Position numbers and translations under genes: made by a program. Source: Gemmatimonadetes bacterium SCN 70-22 (GTDB lineage Bacteria > Gemmatimonadota > Gemmatimonadetes > Gemmatimonadales > Gemmatimonadaceae). From it: DNA of 64,000 bases. The notes beneath the pieces are model-generated. The model did no database searches. It was not told where the DNA came from and saw only the letters and a program-made list of their open reading frames with translations. The stretch's first letter is position 1. Every line of letters begins with the position of its first letter. This document shows, in pieces, positions 51,575 through 59,744 of the stretch. The DNA lies in contig MEDZ01000003.1 of assembly GCA_001724275.1 (NCBI GenBank), positions 281,230-345,229 on the forward strand, given 5' to 3'.

Positions 51575-52564
51575 ATGGCCGATAGCGAGTTGCGGGAAGA
51601 GCTCCAGGAGGCGCTGGGGGCGGACTACGCCATCGAGCGGGAGTTGCCGCGCGGGGGGATGTCACGCGTCTTCGTGGCCACGGAGCGCGCGCTCCAGCGC
51701 CACGTCGTGATCAAGGTGCTGTCTCCCGAGCTGGCGCGCTCGCTCTCCGCCGAGCGGTTCAAGCGCGAGATCGCGTGGGCGGCGCGACTGCAGCACCCGC
51801 TCATCGTGCCGTTGCTCTCGGCGGGGGTGGCCGGGACGCACTTGTACTACACCATGCCGATGGTGGATGGCGAGTCGCTCCGCGAGCGCATGAACCGCGA
51901 GCGCCCCATGCCCATCGTCGACGCCTGCCGCATCCTCGAGGACGTGGCGAGCGCGCTGGCCTACGCGCACGAGGAGGGGGTGGTGCACCGCGACATCAAG
52001 CCCGAGAACATCATGTTCTTCCATGGGCGGGCGGTGGTGCTCGACTTCGGTATCGGCAAGGCGCTGATCGACGCGGCAACGGGCGAGACCGAGGCGCTGC
52101 GCATCACGGCGGCCGGGATGAGCCTCGGGACGCCGATGTACGTCGCCCCGGAGCAGGCGCGCGCCGATCCGGCGCTGGATCATCGCGCCGACCTGTACGC
52201 GTTAGGCGTGGTGGCGTACGAGATGCTCACGGGGCACCCCCCATTCACCGGGAAGTCCGCTGTGGCGGTGCTGGATGCGCACGCCCACCGCGCGCCCGGG
52301 CCGATCGAGGCGCGCCGCCCAGACGTCCCCCGCCGTTTGTCGGCCCTCGTGATGAAGTGCCTGGCCAAGGACCCGTCGCAACGGCCGCACGGGGGGGACG
52401 AGATCGTGCGGGCGCTGTCGCCGACGACCTCTCCCGCGGGACGCCAGGCGAGCGGTGTCGGTGCCCTCGCGGCAAACCTTCCGGCCTGGCTCCCCTGGGC
52501 GCTCGCCGGGGTGTCGACGCTGGTGGCCATCGCCCTGGCGATCCTGTACGCGAGGGCGCGTTGA
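51575..52564 (+). CDS. Short Hanks-type serine/threonine kinase with C-terminal membrane helix
   Basis: The 329-residue kinase shows a glycine-rich loop (LPRGGMSRVF), a lysine in VVIKVL, HRDIKPEN (His138-Asp140) and DFG (Asp157), then APEQARADPALDHRADLYALGVVAYEML. The catalytic residues are intact. It ends with a single membrane helix (LPWALAGVSTLVAIALAILYARAR) and no extracellular domain. It starts 34 bp after the long kinase and likely shares its transcript, giving two kinases downstream of one sigma factor. A CGTTAGG heptamer lies at 52200-52206. Confidence 0.95.
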   Translation: MADSELREELQEALGADYAIERELPRGGMSRVFVATERALQRHVVIKVLSPELARSLSAERFKREIAWAARLQHPLIVPLLSAGVAGTHLYYTMPMVDGESLRERMNRERPMPIVDACRILEDVASALAYAHEEGVVHRDIKPENIMFFHGRAVVLDFGIGKALIDAATGETEALRITAAGMSLGTPMYVAPEQARADPALDHRADLYALGVVAYEMLTGHPPFTGKSAVAVLDAHAHRAPGPIEARRPDVPRRLSALVMKCLAKDPSQRPHGGDEIVRALSPTTSPAGRQASGVGALAANLPAWLPWALAGVSTLVAIALAILYARAR

Positions 52565-52649
52565 GCACATGAGGCGTAGCCGGACTCCCACGCGCCAGCG
52601 CTAGATTGGCGTCAGCATCGTCGCACGCCCCCAGAATCGCCCAGCCTCC

Positions 52650-53552
52650 GTGCCCGAGCACCCGCACAAGGGGATCCAGTCCGCCCAACTCGGCCTCCTG
52701 GTCAATACGCTCCTGGCCGGGGTGAAATTCGTTGCCGGGATCCTGGGGAATTCGTACGCCCTGGTGGCCGACGCGGTGGAGTCCACCTCGGACATCCTGT
52801 CGTCGGCGATCGTGTGGGGCGGGCTGCGGATCGCGGCGCGCGAGGCCGACAGCGAGTTCCCCTTCGGTTACGGGAAGGCGGAGTCGCTGGCCGGGGCGGT
52901 GGTGGCGCTCATGCTCCTCGGCGCCTCGTTCGGGATCTCCGTGGAGGCGATCCGCGAGATCCGCACCCCGCATCACGCGCCAGCGCCGTTCACGCTGGTG
53001 GTGCTGGTGGTGGTCGTCCTGGTGAAGGAGACGTTGTTCCGGCGCGTCTTTCGTGTGGCGGACGAGGTGGGAAGTTCGGCGGTACGCGCCGACGCATGGC
53101 ACCATCGTAGCGACGCCATCACGTCAGTAGCGGCATTCATCGGCATCAGCGTGGCGCTGTGGAAGGGAGAGGGGTGGGAGTCGGCCGACGATTGGGCCGC
53201 ACTCGTCGCCGCGCTCGTCATCGCCATCAACGCCGTCATCCTGCTCCGTCCCGTGGTCTACGACCTCATGGATCGCGCCCCCGCTCCCGACATCATCGAC
53301 CACGTCCGCCTGGCTGCACTCGGCATCCCCGACGTCCTGGCGATCGAGAAGCTCAAGGTCCGTCGCGCGGGTACCGGGCTCTATGTCGACCTGCACGTCC
53401 AGTCGGACCCCGAGCTCTCGCTCCACGACGCCCATATCGTGAGCGGGAAGGTGAAGAGCGCCATCCTTGGCGCCGTCCCCCGCGTGAGCGGGGTCCTCAT
53501 CCACATGGAGCCGTTCGAGGGGAAGAGCCGCCCCCGGACGCGCAGGGTGTGA
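52650..53552 (+). CDS. Cation diffusion facilitator (CDF) efflux protein
   Basis: The 300-residue transporter (GTG start at 52650) has six hydrophobic helices and a cytoplasmic C-terminal domain (KLKVRRAGTGLYVDLHVQSDP...LHDAHIVSGKVKSAI). Metal-site residues are Asp41, Glu44 and Asp48 in ADAVESTSD (helix 2) and the HHRSD motif in ADAWHHRSD (helix 5). Glu44 replaces the His of zinc-type CDFs, so the metal is uncertain and could be Zn, Fe, Mn or Co. It is 85 bp downstream of the short kinase in the same direction, and its link to the kinase operon is only positional. Confidence 0.92.
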   Translation: MPEHPHKGIQSAQLGLLVNTLLAGVKFVAGILGNSYALVADAVESTSDILSSAIVWGGLRIAAREADSEFPFGYGKAESLAGAVVALMLLGASFGISVEAIREIRTPHHAPAPFTLVVLVVVVLVKETLFRRVFRVADEVGSSAVRADAWHHRSDAITSVAAFIGISVALWKGEGWESADDWAALVAALVIAINAVILLRPVVYDLMDRAPAPDIIDHVRLAALGIPDVLAIEKLKVRRAGTGLYVDLHVQSDPELSLHDAHIVSGKVKSAILGAVPRVSGVLIHMEPFEGKSRPRTRRV

Positions 53553-53565
53553 CGCTGCGCGGGGG

Positions 53566-53616
53566 GAAGGCGACAGGGGGGCGATCCCGTCGTGGAACCG
53601 CCCCCCTGTGGCCTTC
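53566..53616. terminator. Long hairpin between convergent CDF and plug-protein genes
   Basis: An 18-nt arm (53566-53583, starting GAAGGCGACAGGG) pairs with 53599-53616 with one mismatch around a 15-nt loop. It lies between the stops of two convergent genes, so it can terminate both. Confidence 0.75.
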
Positions 53617-53630
53617 GGCGTTGCGCTGAC

Positions 53631-55208
53631 CTATTGACGCCCCGCCGGGCGATCGACGCGCTGCTTGCTCCAGAGCACGATCGCCGCGCACGAGCTGTTC
53701 CCCGCCTGCTGGAACTGCGCCGGGACCGAGATCCCGTTGTAGACCTCGATGGCGGCGATCTCTCCCGGCGGGAGGAGGCGATCGACGTCGCCCGGAAAGA
53801 CGGCCTCGAACGGTGCCCCGTCCACGAAGTAGCGCACGCAGCTCCCCACCACCGCGCGGGCGCTCTCGACCTGGTAGTCGATCCCGTTCCCCGACGGGAC
53901 GACGCGCAGCCCGGGGATGGTGCGGAAGAGGTCGGTGAGCATGTTGGGGGCGCGCTTCACGATGTCGTCGCCGTCCAGGTAATAGCCGCCCCCCGACTTC
54001 TTGCGCTGACTGAAGCCGACCCGTTCGAGCCCGACATCGCGATCGGCGCGCACGACGACCGTGTTCAGGACCGTCGCCGGGCGTGACATGGCGATCTCGA
54101 TGCGTGCCGGGGCGCGCGTCGAGAGCTCGACGGGGCGCTCCTCGGGGGCGAAGCCGATCTGGCGCACCACCACCGATTGCGTCCCCGAAGGGAGGCCGCT
54201 GATCGAGAACTCCCCGTTCTCCCTGGTGAGCGTCGCTCCCGGGGTGCCGATGACGTCCACCCGGGCGCCGACGACGGGCTGTCCCGCCGCGTTGACCACG
54301 CGCCCATTGAGCACGGCATTGCCGGTCTGGAGGCGCGCTGCCGAGAAGGTGGGGCCGGTGGCCGCCTCCTTCTGGCGGCGCTGCGCGGCCGAATCGGTGG
54401 CGGCAGCGACGACGGTGTTGGGGTTCCCGATCTTGAGCCCCTGCACCACCAGGGGGAATCCTTCTGCCTTGACGCGCACCTCCGACGTCGTGATCCCCTT
54501 GAGTTGCGCCTGGAGCGTTCCCTCGAAGTTGGCCGGGAGGCCGCAGATGCGGAACATCCCGTCGGCGGTGCTCAGCGCCTCACGGACGCGGGGGATCTTC
54601 CGGAGCCCCGCGTTGAGCGACATCTCGAGCCACGCCACCGAGACTCGCGCCCCGGCCACGGGTTGGTCGGTGTCGGCGTCGAGGAGGCGACCGATGACCG
54701 CTCCCGGGCCGAGGTTCCGCCGCGCGGCCGGACACGACACTTCCACCAGCGTCTCAGCCGAGGGGATCGCCAGCTGCATCGTGCTCTCGTCGCCGTCCTT
54801 CAGGTCGAACGGCGCGGTGACCATGACGATGCCCAGTGAATCGAGGACCGGGTGGTCGACGCGCATCCGGTGGGTCCCGGGGGGGATGCTGTCGAGCAGG
54901 AAGAGCCCGAGCCGGTTGGTGGACGTCATGCGCGTCGTCCCCTCGATGCTCACGAGCGCTTCGCCCAGGGGGGCGCGGTGCAGCGAGTCGTACACCGTCC
55001 CGGTGAGCGTTGCGATGGGGAGGGGTGGTGCCGTATCCGGCTTGGGAGCGGGGGCGACGCTGGCGCTATCCGCCTTCTTCGGCGCGGGGGCCTTGGCCGG
55101 GACGCGCTTGGGGGGCGTGCGCTGCTGAGCCGGGAGCGCGGTGCCGACCAGCGCCAGCGCGGCGACGACCCCGAGACGGGGGGCGAGATGGCGAAAGTGG
55201 AAGAGCAC
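53631..55208 (-). CDS. Exported protein with regulatory-like beta domains and a TonB plug but no barrel
   Basis: From a GTG at 55208 the protein has 525 residues. The N-terminus is a signal-like helix (GVVAALALVGTALPAQQ) followed by a low-complexity AP/K-rich linker. Three carboxypeptidase-regulatory-like domains follow: LTGTVYDSLHRAPLGEALVS, VIGRLLDADTDQPVAGARV and LNGRVVNAAGQPVVGARVD. Then comes a TonB-plug-like domain (DIVKRAPNMLTDLFRTIPGL, GNGIDYQVESARAVVG, RYFVDGAPF, EIAAIEVYNG). No beta-barrel follows, because the protein ends about 45 residues later. It may be a plug- or sensor-only surface protein. The start codon choice is moderate, since an ATG exists further upstream. Confidence 0.83.
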   Translation of the reverse strand: MLFHFRHLAPRLGVVAALALVGTALPAQQRTPPKRVPAKAPAPKKADSASVAPAPKPDTAPPLPIATLTGTVYDSLHRAPLGEALVSIEGTTRMTSTNRLGLFLLDSIPPGTHRMRVDHPVLDSLGIVMVTAPFDLKDGDESTMQLAIPSAETLVEVSCPAARRNLGPGAVIGRLLDADTDQPVAGARVSVAWLEMSLNAGLRKIPRVREALSTADGMFRICGLPANFEGTLQAQLKGITTSEVRVKAEGFPLVVQGLKIGNPNTVVAAATDSAAQRRQKEAATGPTFSAARLQTGNAVLNGRVVNAAGQPVVGARVDVIGTPGATLTRENGEFSISGLPSGTQSVVVRQIGFAPEERPVELSTRAPARIEIAMSRPATVLNTVVVRADRDVGLERVGFSQRKKSGGGYYLDGDDIVKRAPNMLTDLFRTIPGLRVVPSGNGIDYQVESARAVVGSCVRYFVDGAPFEAVFPGDVDRLLPPGEIAAIEVYNGISVPAQFQQAGNSSCAAIVLWSKQRVDRPAGRQ

Positions 55209-55321
55209 GGTCCTGATGCGTGGGGATGTGAAGCGGGCCAACAGGTAATGTCTATTCCCGGGGGACGCGGCTGACAACCTTCTCCCTAACCGCCCCAGCG
55301 CCCGGGGTTCCACGAAAAAGT

Positions 55322-55357
55322 CGACGCCCCCGCCCCCTGATCGGGGCGAGGGCGTCG
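55322..55357 (-). terminator. 15-bp hairpin downstream of the VPS10-like gene
   Basis: CGACGCCCCCGCCCC (55322-55336) pairs with 55343-55357 (GGGGCGAGGGCGTCG) with one mismatch around a 6-nt CTGATC loop. It lies 19 bp past the stop of the leftward VPS10-like gene, before the plug-protein gene. Confidence 0.75.
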
Positions 55358-55375
55358 GATGAGGGCCATGCGAAG

Positions 55376-58300
55376 CTAGTGCCGGTCGTCTTCCTCGAAG
55401 AACGAGGAGACGACCCCGCTCCCGCTGGCGCGCTCGACGCGGAGCGTCTGCTTGAGCGTCTTCCCGTTCAGGGTGACGGAGACCAGGTAGTCGCCCGGCT
55501 GGACGATGGGGGCCTGACCGCGAGCGGCGCCGGGGAGCTGGAAGCCGCCGCCACCGAAGCCGCCGCCGCGCGGCATGATGAGCTGGACGATCTGGAAGGC
55601 GAGGGTGGGATCGGTGATCCCGGCCGCCGCCGCGGCACCGGCCGCACCGCGCCCGCCGCCGCCACCACCGCGCTGTCCGCCGGCCTGTTCACCCGGCCGC
55701 GGGTTCCAGACGGTGGACTGCCCCATCCCGCCCCCCATGAACATCTGGGCCATCTGCTGCATGTCGCCGCCCATCAGCATGCGGCGGAAGCGCCCGAGCG
55801 CGGCGGTGTCGAGTCCGGCCTTCCCGAGCGAGTCGAAGACGAAGTCGGCGCGCCGGACGGCGAGGATCGAGTCGCGCTTCCCCGCTGGGGAGAGCGGCGG
55901 CTGGGGCGCGGCCTTGCCGCGGAAGTCCCAGACCACCTTGTGGACGCCCGCGCCCGAGGGGCCGTTGAGCGTGCGGATGGTGTCGCCGCTGACGTCCTGG
56001 ATCACGACGCGCACCGGGCCGTTGCCGCGCGTCGTCAGGCGGTACGAGATCTCGGCGCCGTACTGAGGGCTCGGCGTCTGGAACCACTGGTGTCCCACCG
56101 ATTGTCCCTCGAACGCCATGTCGCCGAACTGGAAGGCGGTCTTCGGCTTGAAGAGGTACGACTCGGCGGCCGCCACCTGCGGCGTCATCTGCTGGAGCGC
56201 GGCGATGTCCACCACCCAGATCGCGCGCCCGTGCGTGGCGGCGATCAGCTCCTTGTCGCGGGGGTGGATCTTGAGGTCGTTGACCGGGACCGTCGGGAGC
56301 CCCGACATGAAGCGCTGCCAGCTCTGCCCGCGGTTGAGCGACACGTACGCGCCGACGTCGGTTCCCACGAAGAGGAGGTCCGGGTTGACCGGGTCCTGCC
56401 TGATGACGTGGACGAAGTCGGGGCCGCCGCTGGGGAGGGTGCCGGCAATGGACCGGAACGACTTCCCGAAGTCGGCCGACTGGTAGACGTAGGGCGCGTA
56501 GTCGCCGACGCGATGGTTGTCGAAGGTGACGAAGACCGTCATCGAGTCGTGCGGCGACGGTTCGATCTCGCTCACGTACGCGTTAGGCGGGAGCCCGGGG
56601 AAGTGCTTCGACAGCTCTTCCCACGTCCCGCCGTCGTTCTTCGTGACCCAGACGCGCCCGTCGTCGGTTCCGGCAAAGAGGATTCCCGGGCGGATCGGCG
56701 ACTCGGCCAGCGACACGATGGTCCCGTACGTCTCGGCGCCGGTGGCGTCGACCGTGATGCCGCCGGTGGTGCGCGTCGAGATCCGGATCTTCTCGGGGTC
56801 GGCGTAGGTGAGGTCGGCCGAGATGGGGTACATCTCCTCGCCGCGCCTGGTGCTCTTGAGCACGCGGTTGGCGCCGAAGTACAGCACCTGCGGGTTGTGG
56901 GCGGAGATGATGTACGGGGTGTTCCAGTTCCAGCGCAGGTCGAAGGCGACCGAGTCGGTCTTCTGCTGCGCGCGGAAGGCGTCGATGCGCTTCTTCTGGT
57001 CCCTCGAGATCGGCGCCGTGGTGTCGGGGCGCTCGGTGAGGATGGAGTCTTCCCACTGCTGGTACCGGGGGCGCCAGTTGGGCTTCACCAGCGAGGTGCG
57101 CTCGCTGGTGGCGAAGTCGAAGCGCGAGATGTTCCCGCCCTGCGACTCGGCGTAGACGGTGTTGGGGTCGGTGGGGTCCTGCTGCGTGACGAAGCCGTCG
57201 CCCCCGGCCACCGTGGCCCACATCGCGTTGGTGATCGCCCCCTGGCGGCGGCGCGACGGCCCGCACCACGAACCGTTGTCCTGGAGGCCGGTGCAGACGC
57301 GGTAGGGGACCGACATGTCGAAGGAGACGTTGTACGCCTGCGAGACCGGGAGCGTCATCGGCACGTCGTAGCTCCCGCCCTGGTCGTACGAGATCGCGAT
57401 CCCGCCGTCGTTGCCGACGATCATGCGCTCTGGATCGTTGGGGTCGATCCACATGGCGTGGTGATCCACGTGGATGCCGACGGTGGCGTTCTTCGCGGTC
57501 TTGCCGCCGTCATCCGAGACCTTGACCGGGGTGGACGACCAGTAGACGCGGTCGGGGTTCTTCGGGTGGACGCGCACCTGCGAGTAGTAGAAGGGGCGCA
57601 CGTTCTCGCTGCTGGTGCGCACCCAGGTCACGCCGCCGTCGTCGGAGCGATAGAGCCCGCTCGGCTTCTCCTGCGGCTTGGCCCCCTTGGCCGGCTTCGG
57701 GTTGGGGGCCGTGTCCGCCTCGACCATGGTGTACATCACCCTGGGGTTCGAGGGCGCGATGGCGATCGAGATGCGGCCCTTCGTCGTCCCGGGGAAGCCG
57801 CCCCCCTTCACCTCGGTCCAGCTCTTCCCGGCGTCGGTCGACTTCCAGAGCGCCGAGCCCGGGCCGCCGGACTGGAGGAAGTACGGGCCGCGCACGCGCT
57901 CGTAGCTCGCCGCCCATACGATGTCGGGGTTCGACGGATCGAGCTGCACGTCGACGAAGCCGGCCTTGTCGGAGATGAACTTGACCAGCTCCCAGGTGGT
58001 GCCGCCGTCGATGGTCTTGTAGAGCCCGCGCTCCTTGTTGGCGTTCCACGGCGCACCTAACGCGGCGACGTAGACGATGTTGGGGTTGGTGGGGTGCACC
58101 TGGATGCGCCCGATGGCCTGGGTCTTCTCCAGCCCCATGAGCTTCCAGGTGATCCCGCCGTCGGTGGACTTGTAGACGCCGCCCCCCGGGGAGATCGAGT
58201 TGCGCGAGTTGGGCTCGCCGCTCCCGGCCCACACCTGCATGGTGTCGCTGGGGGCAATGGCGAGCATCCCCATGGAGATGACGCGCTCGTGGTCGAAGAC

Positions 58301-58588
58301 GGGGCGCCAGGTGGTCCCGTTGTTGGTCGACTTCCAGATCCCGCCCGCCGCCGCGGCGACGAAGAGCGTCTTGGAGGGGGAGGGGATGCCGGCGACGTCG
58401 GAGATGCGCCCCATCGTGTTGGCGGGGCCGATCAGCCGCCAGCGGAAGGCGGAGAGGGTGGCCGAGTCGACCTCGAAGGGGGCGCCTTGCGCGGGGAGCA
58501 CGGCGGGGGGGCCGGCCACGGCCAGCCATCCGGCCGCGAGGCCGATGGCCCTGCCGAGAGTCGCGCGGCGAAGCGGGGATCGAAGCAT
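55376..58588 (-). CDS. Secreted VPS10/sortilin-like BNR-repeat protein, giant
   Basis: The 1070-residue protein has a signal peptide near GLAAGWLAVAGPPAVLPAQ. The body is a series of BNR-type beta-propeller repeats, each with a KSTDGGxTW core: WKSTNNGTTWRPV, YKSTDGGITWKLM, YKTIDGGTTWELV, WKSTDAGKSWTEV, YRSDDGGVTWVRT and WVTKNDGGTWEEL. Sequence like HDSMTVFVTFDNHRVG and FVGTDVGAYVSLNRG fills the spacing. It ends in a beta domain (YLVSVTLNGKTLKQTLRVERA). A glycine-rich segment with GGQRGGGGGGRGAAGAAAAAG lies near residue 980. Such exported proteins in Gemmatimonadota resemble sortilin/VPS10 folds and may bind ligands or act as glycosyl hydrolases; activity is unclear. Confidence 0.9.
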   Translation of the reverse strand: MLRSPLRRATLGRAIGLAAGWLAVAGPPAVLPAQGAPFEVDSATLSAFRWRLIGPANTMGRISDVAGIPSPSKTLFVAAAAGGIWKSTNNGTTWRPVFDHERVISMGMLAIAPSDTMQVWAGSGEPNSRNSISPGGGVYKSTDGGITWKLMGLEKTQAIGRIQVHPTNPNIVYVAALGAPWNANKERGLYKTIDGGTTWELVKFISDKAGFVDVQLDPSNPDIVWAASYERVRGPYFLQSGGPGSALWKSTDAGKSWTEVKGGGFPGTTKGRISIAIAPSNPRVMYTMVEADTAPNPKPAKGAKPQEKPSGLYRSDDGGVTWVRTSSENVRPFYYSQVRVHPKNPDRVYWSSTPVKVSDDGGKTAKNATVGIHVDHHAMWIDPNDPERMIVGNDGGIAISYDQGGSYDVPMTLPVSQAYNVSFDMSVPYRVCTGLQDNGSWCGPSRRRQGAITNAMWATVAGGDGFVTQQDPTDPNTVYAESQGGNISRFDFATSERTSLVKPNWRPRYQQWEDSILTERPDTTAPISRDQKKRIDAFRAQQKTDSVAFDLRWNWNTPYIISAHNPQVLYFGANRVLKSTRRGEEMYPISADLTYADPEKIRISTRTTGGITVDATGAETYGTIVSLAESPIRPGILFAGTDDGRVWVTKNDGGTWEELSKHFPGLPPNAYVSEIEPSPHDSMTVFVTFDNHRVGDYAPYVYQSADFGKSFRSIAGTLPSGGPDFVHVIRQDPVNPDLLFVGTDVGAYVSLNRGQSWQRFMSGLPTVPVNDLKIHPRDKELIAATHGRAIWVVDIAALQQMTPQVAAAESYLFKPKTAFQFGDMAFEGQSVGHQWFQTPSPQYGAEISYRLTTRGNGPVRVVIQDVSGDTIRTLNGPSGAGVHKVVWDFRGKAAPQPPLSPAGKRDSILAVRRADFVFDSLGKAGLDTAALGRFRRMLMGGDMQQMAQMFMGGGMGQSTVWNPRPGEQAGGQRGGGGGGRGAAGAAAAAGITDPTLAFQIVQLIMPRGGGFGGGGFQLPGAARGQAPIVQPGDYLVSVTLNGKTLKQTLRVERASGSGVVSSFFEEDDRH

Positions 58589-58677
58589 GGATCGTCCGGG
58601 ATTGCAGTGGAGTGCACGGGCACCGCTCCAGGGGCGGCGCGCGGGGAACATGTCCGCAGAGCGGGGCGAACGGAATG

Positions 58678-58707
58678 CGCCCTGCGCCGATTTAACGGCG
58701 CAGGGCG
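58678..58707 (-). terminator. 12-bp hairpin downstream of the cupredoxin-like gene
   Basis: CCCTGCGCCG (58680-58689) pairs with CGGCGCAGGG (58696-58705) perfectly, extended by two more pairs on either side, around an ATTTAA loop. It lies 28 bp beyond the leftward stop of the cupredoxin-like gene. Confidence 0.7.
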
Positions 58708-58734
58708 TCGGAAGCGTTGAAGGGGCGCCGCCGC

Positions 58735-59625
58735 TCACGGGACCACGCGCACCAGCCTGACCATGCCGTGCTGCGAGTGCAGCTGCCTGGAGAGCGGGTT
58801 GTACGTGGTGCACAGGAGGGCGTAGTCGCCCGGCATCAGGTCGACGGTGACGTTCACGGCGCGTCCGCGCTCCAGGTTGGTCGTCCCGCCCACGGCTTCG
58901 TAGGGCGACGCCCCCACCGGCTGCTCGGCGAACCGGACGGCCTGCTCGAGCGTGCGCCCCGGGAGGAGCCTAACGATGGAGACGTGGTGCTCGAACTGTC
59001 CCTTGTTCTCCACGCGGATGGTGCGGCGCCCCGCATGGAGCGGCCCCTCGAGCGTGAATCCCCACTCGTTCATGAGGAGCGCCACCTCGGTGACCGGGAG
59101 CATCTTCGGCGCGCCGCCATCGGCAGGCCGGATCACCGACAGCTCCTGGACTTCCGTGAGGACGAGCGGTCCCCCGCGCGTGGGCGGCACCGGGAGTTGC
59201 GCCATGACGTACCGCCCCGGCTCGAGGACCATCGACACCGACGACACGCCGCCAGGGACGCTCGATTCGGGTCCGCCCATGCGGTTGATCCACGGGACGT
59301 TCCAGTCGCCCGAGCGCAGGTAGTCGGCGATGGCCGCCACGCGGTCGAGGCGGCCGACCCTGAGGATGGCGATGTGCTGCGTGGTGCCCGAGCGGTTGAA
59401 GAGACGGATGTTCACCAACCCGGCCTCCACCTGCGACGGTGCGTCGAACCCCTTGTCGCGCGCCACGATGACGAGCTCGGCGCCCGGGATCCCGCCGATG
59501 CGTTGGGCGGCGGGGCGAGGCTGCTGGCCCTGCGCGCCCTTGCCTGTGGCCTGGGCGCCGAGCGGGGCGACCAGTGCGGGGGTGAGGGCGAAGGTGAGGA
59601 GTGCGGCGGCGAAGCGGATGCGCAT
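58735..59625 (-). CDS. Exported cupredoxin-like protein
   Basis: The 296-residue secreted protein has a signal peptide (RFAAALLTFALTPALVAPLGAQ). The first half is a beta-rich domain (VIVARDKGFDAPSQVEAGLVNIRLFNRSGTTQHI in pieces). The second ends with a candidate type-1 copper site: His213 or His214 in QFEHHVSIVRL, then Cys272, His283 and Met288 (with an extra His286) in the loop that starts DYALLCTTYN. The C-x10-H-x4-M spacing resembles nitrite-reductase-type and other long-loop blue copper proteins. It could be an electron carrier or copper protein in the periplasm. The family name is not certain to me. Confidence 0.75.
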   Translation of the reverse strand: MRIRFAAALLTFALTPALVAPLGAQATGKGAQGQQPRPAAQRIGGIPGAELVIVARDKGFDAPSQVEAGLVNIRLFNRSGTTQHIAILRVGRLDRVAAIADYLRSGDWNVPWINRMGGPESSVPGGVSSVSMVLEPGRYVMAQLPVPPTRGGPLVLTEVQELSVIRPADGGAPKMLPVTEVALLMNEWGFTLEGPLHAGRRTIRVENKGQFEHHVSIVRLLPGRTLEQAVRFAEQPVGASPYEAVGGTTNLERGRAVNVTVDLMPGDYALLCTTYNPLSRQLHSQHGMVRLVRVVP

Positions 59626-59679
59626 GCGGTCCCTCCGGCACGAAGTGGGGTGACCCCAAGCTCGGCCTTATCGGGACGA

Positions 59680-59720
59680 GGCGCCAGCAGCGGATCCCGG
59701 ACGCTGAGGGAGCTGGCGCC
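59680..59720 (-). terminator. 9-bp hairpin downstream of the giant signalling protein
   Basis: GGCGCCAGC (59680-59688) pairs with GCTGGCGCC (59712-59720), loop 23 nt. It follows the leftward stop at 59745 by about 25 nt. There is no T-run. Confidence 0.5.
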
Positions 59721-59744
59721 CGCGACGCACCGCCAGGTGCCGGA

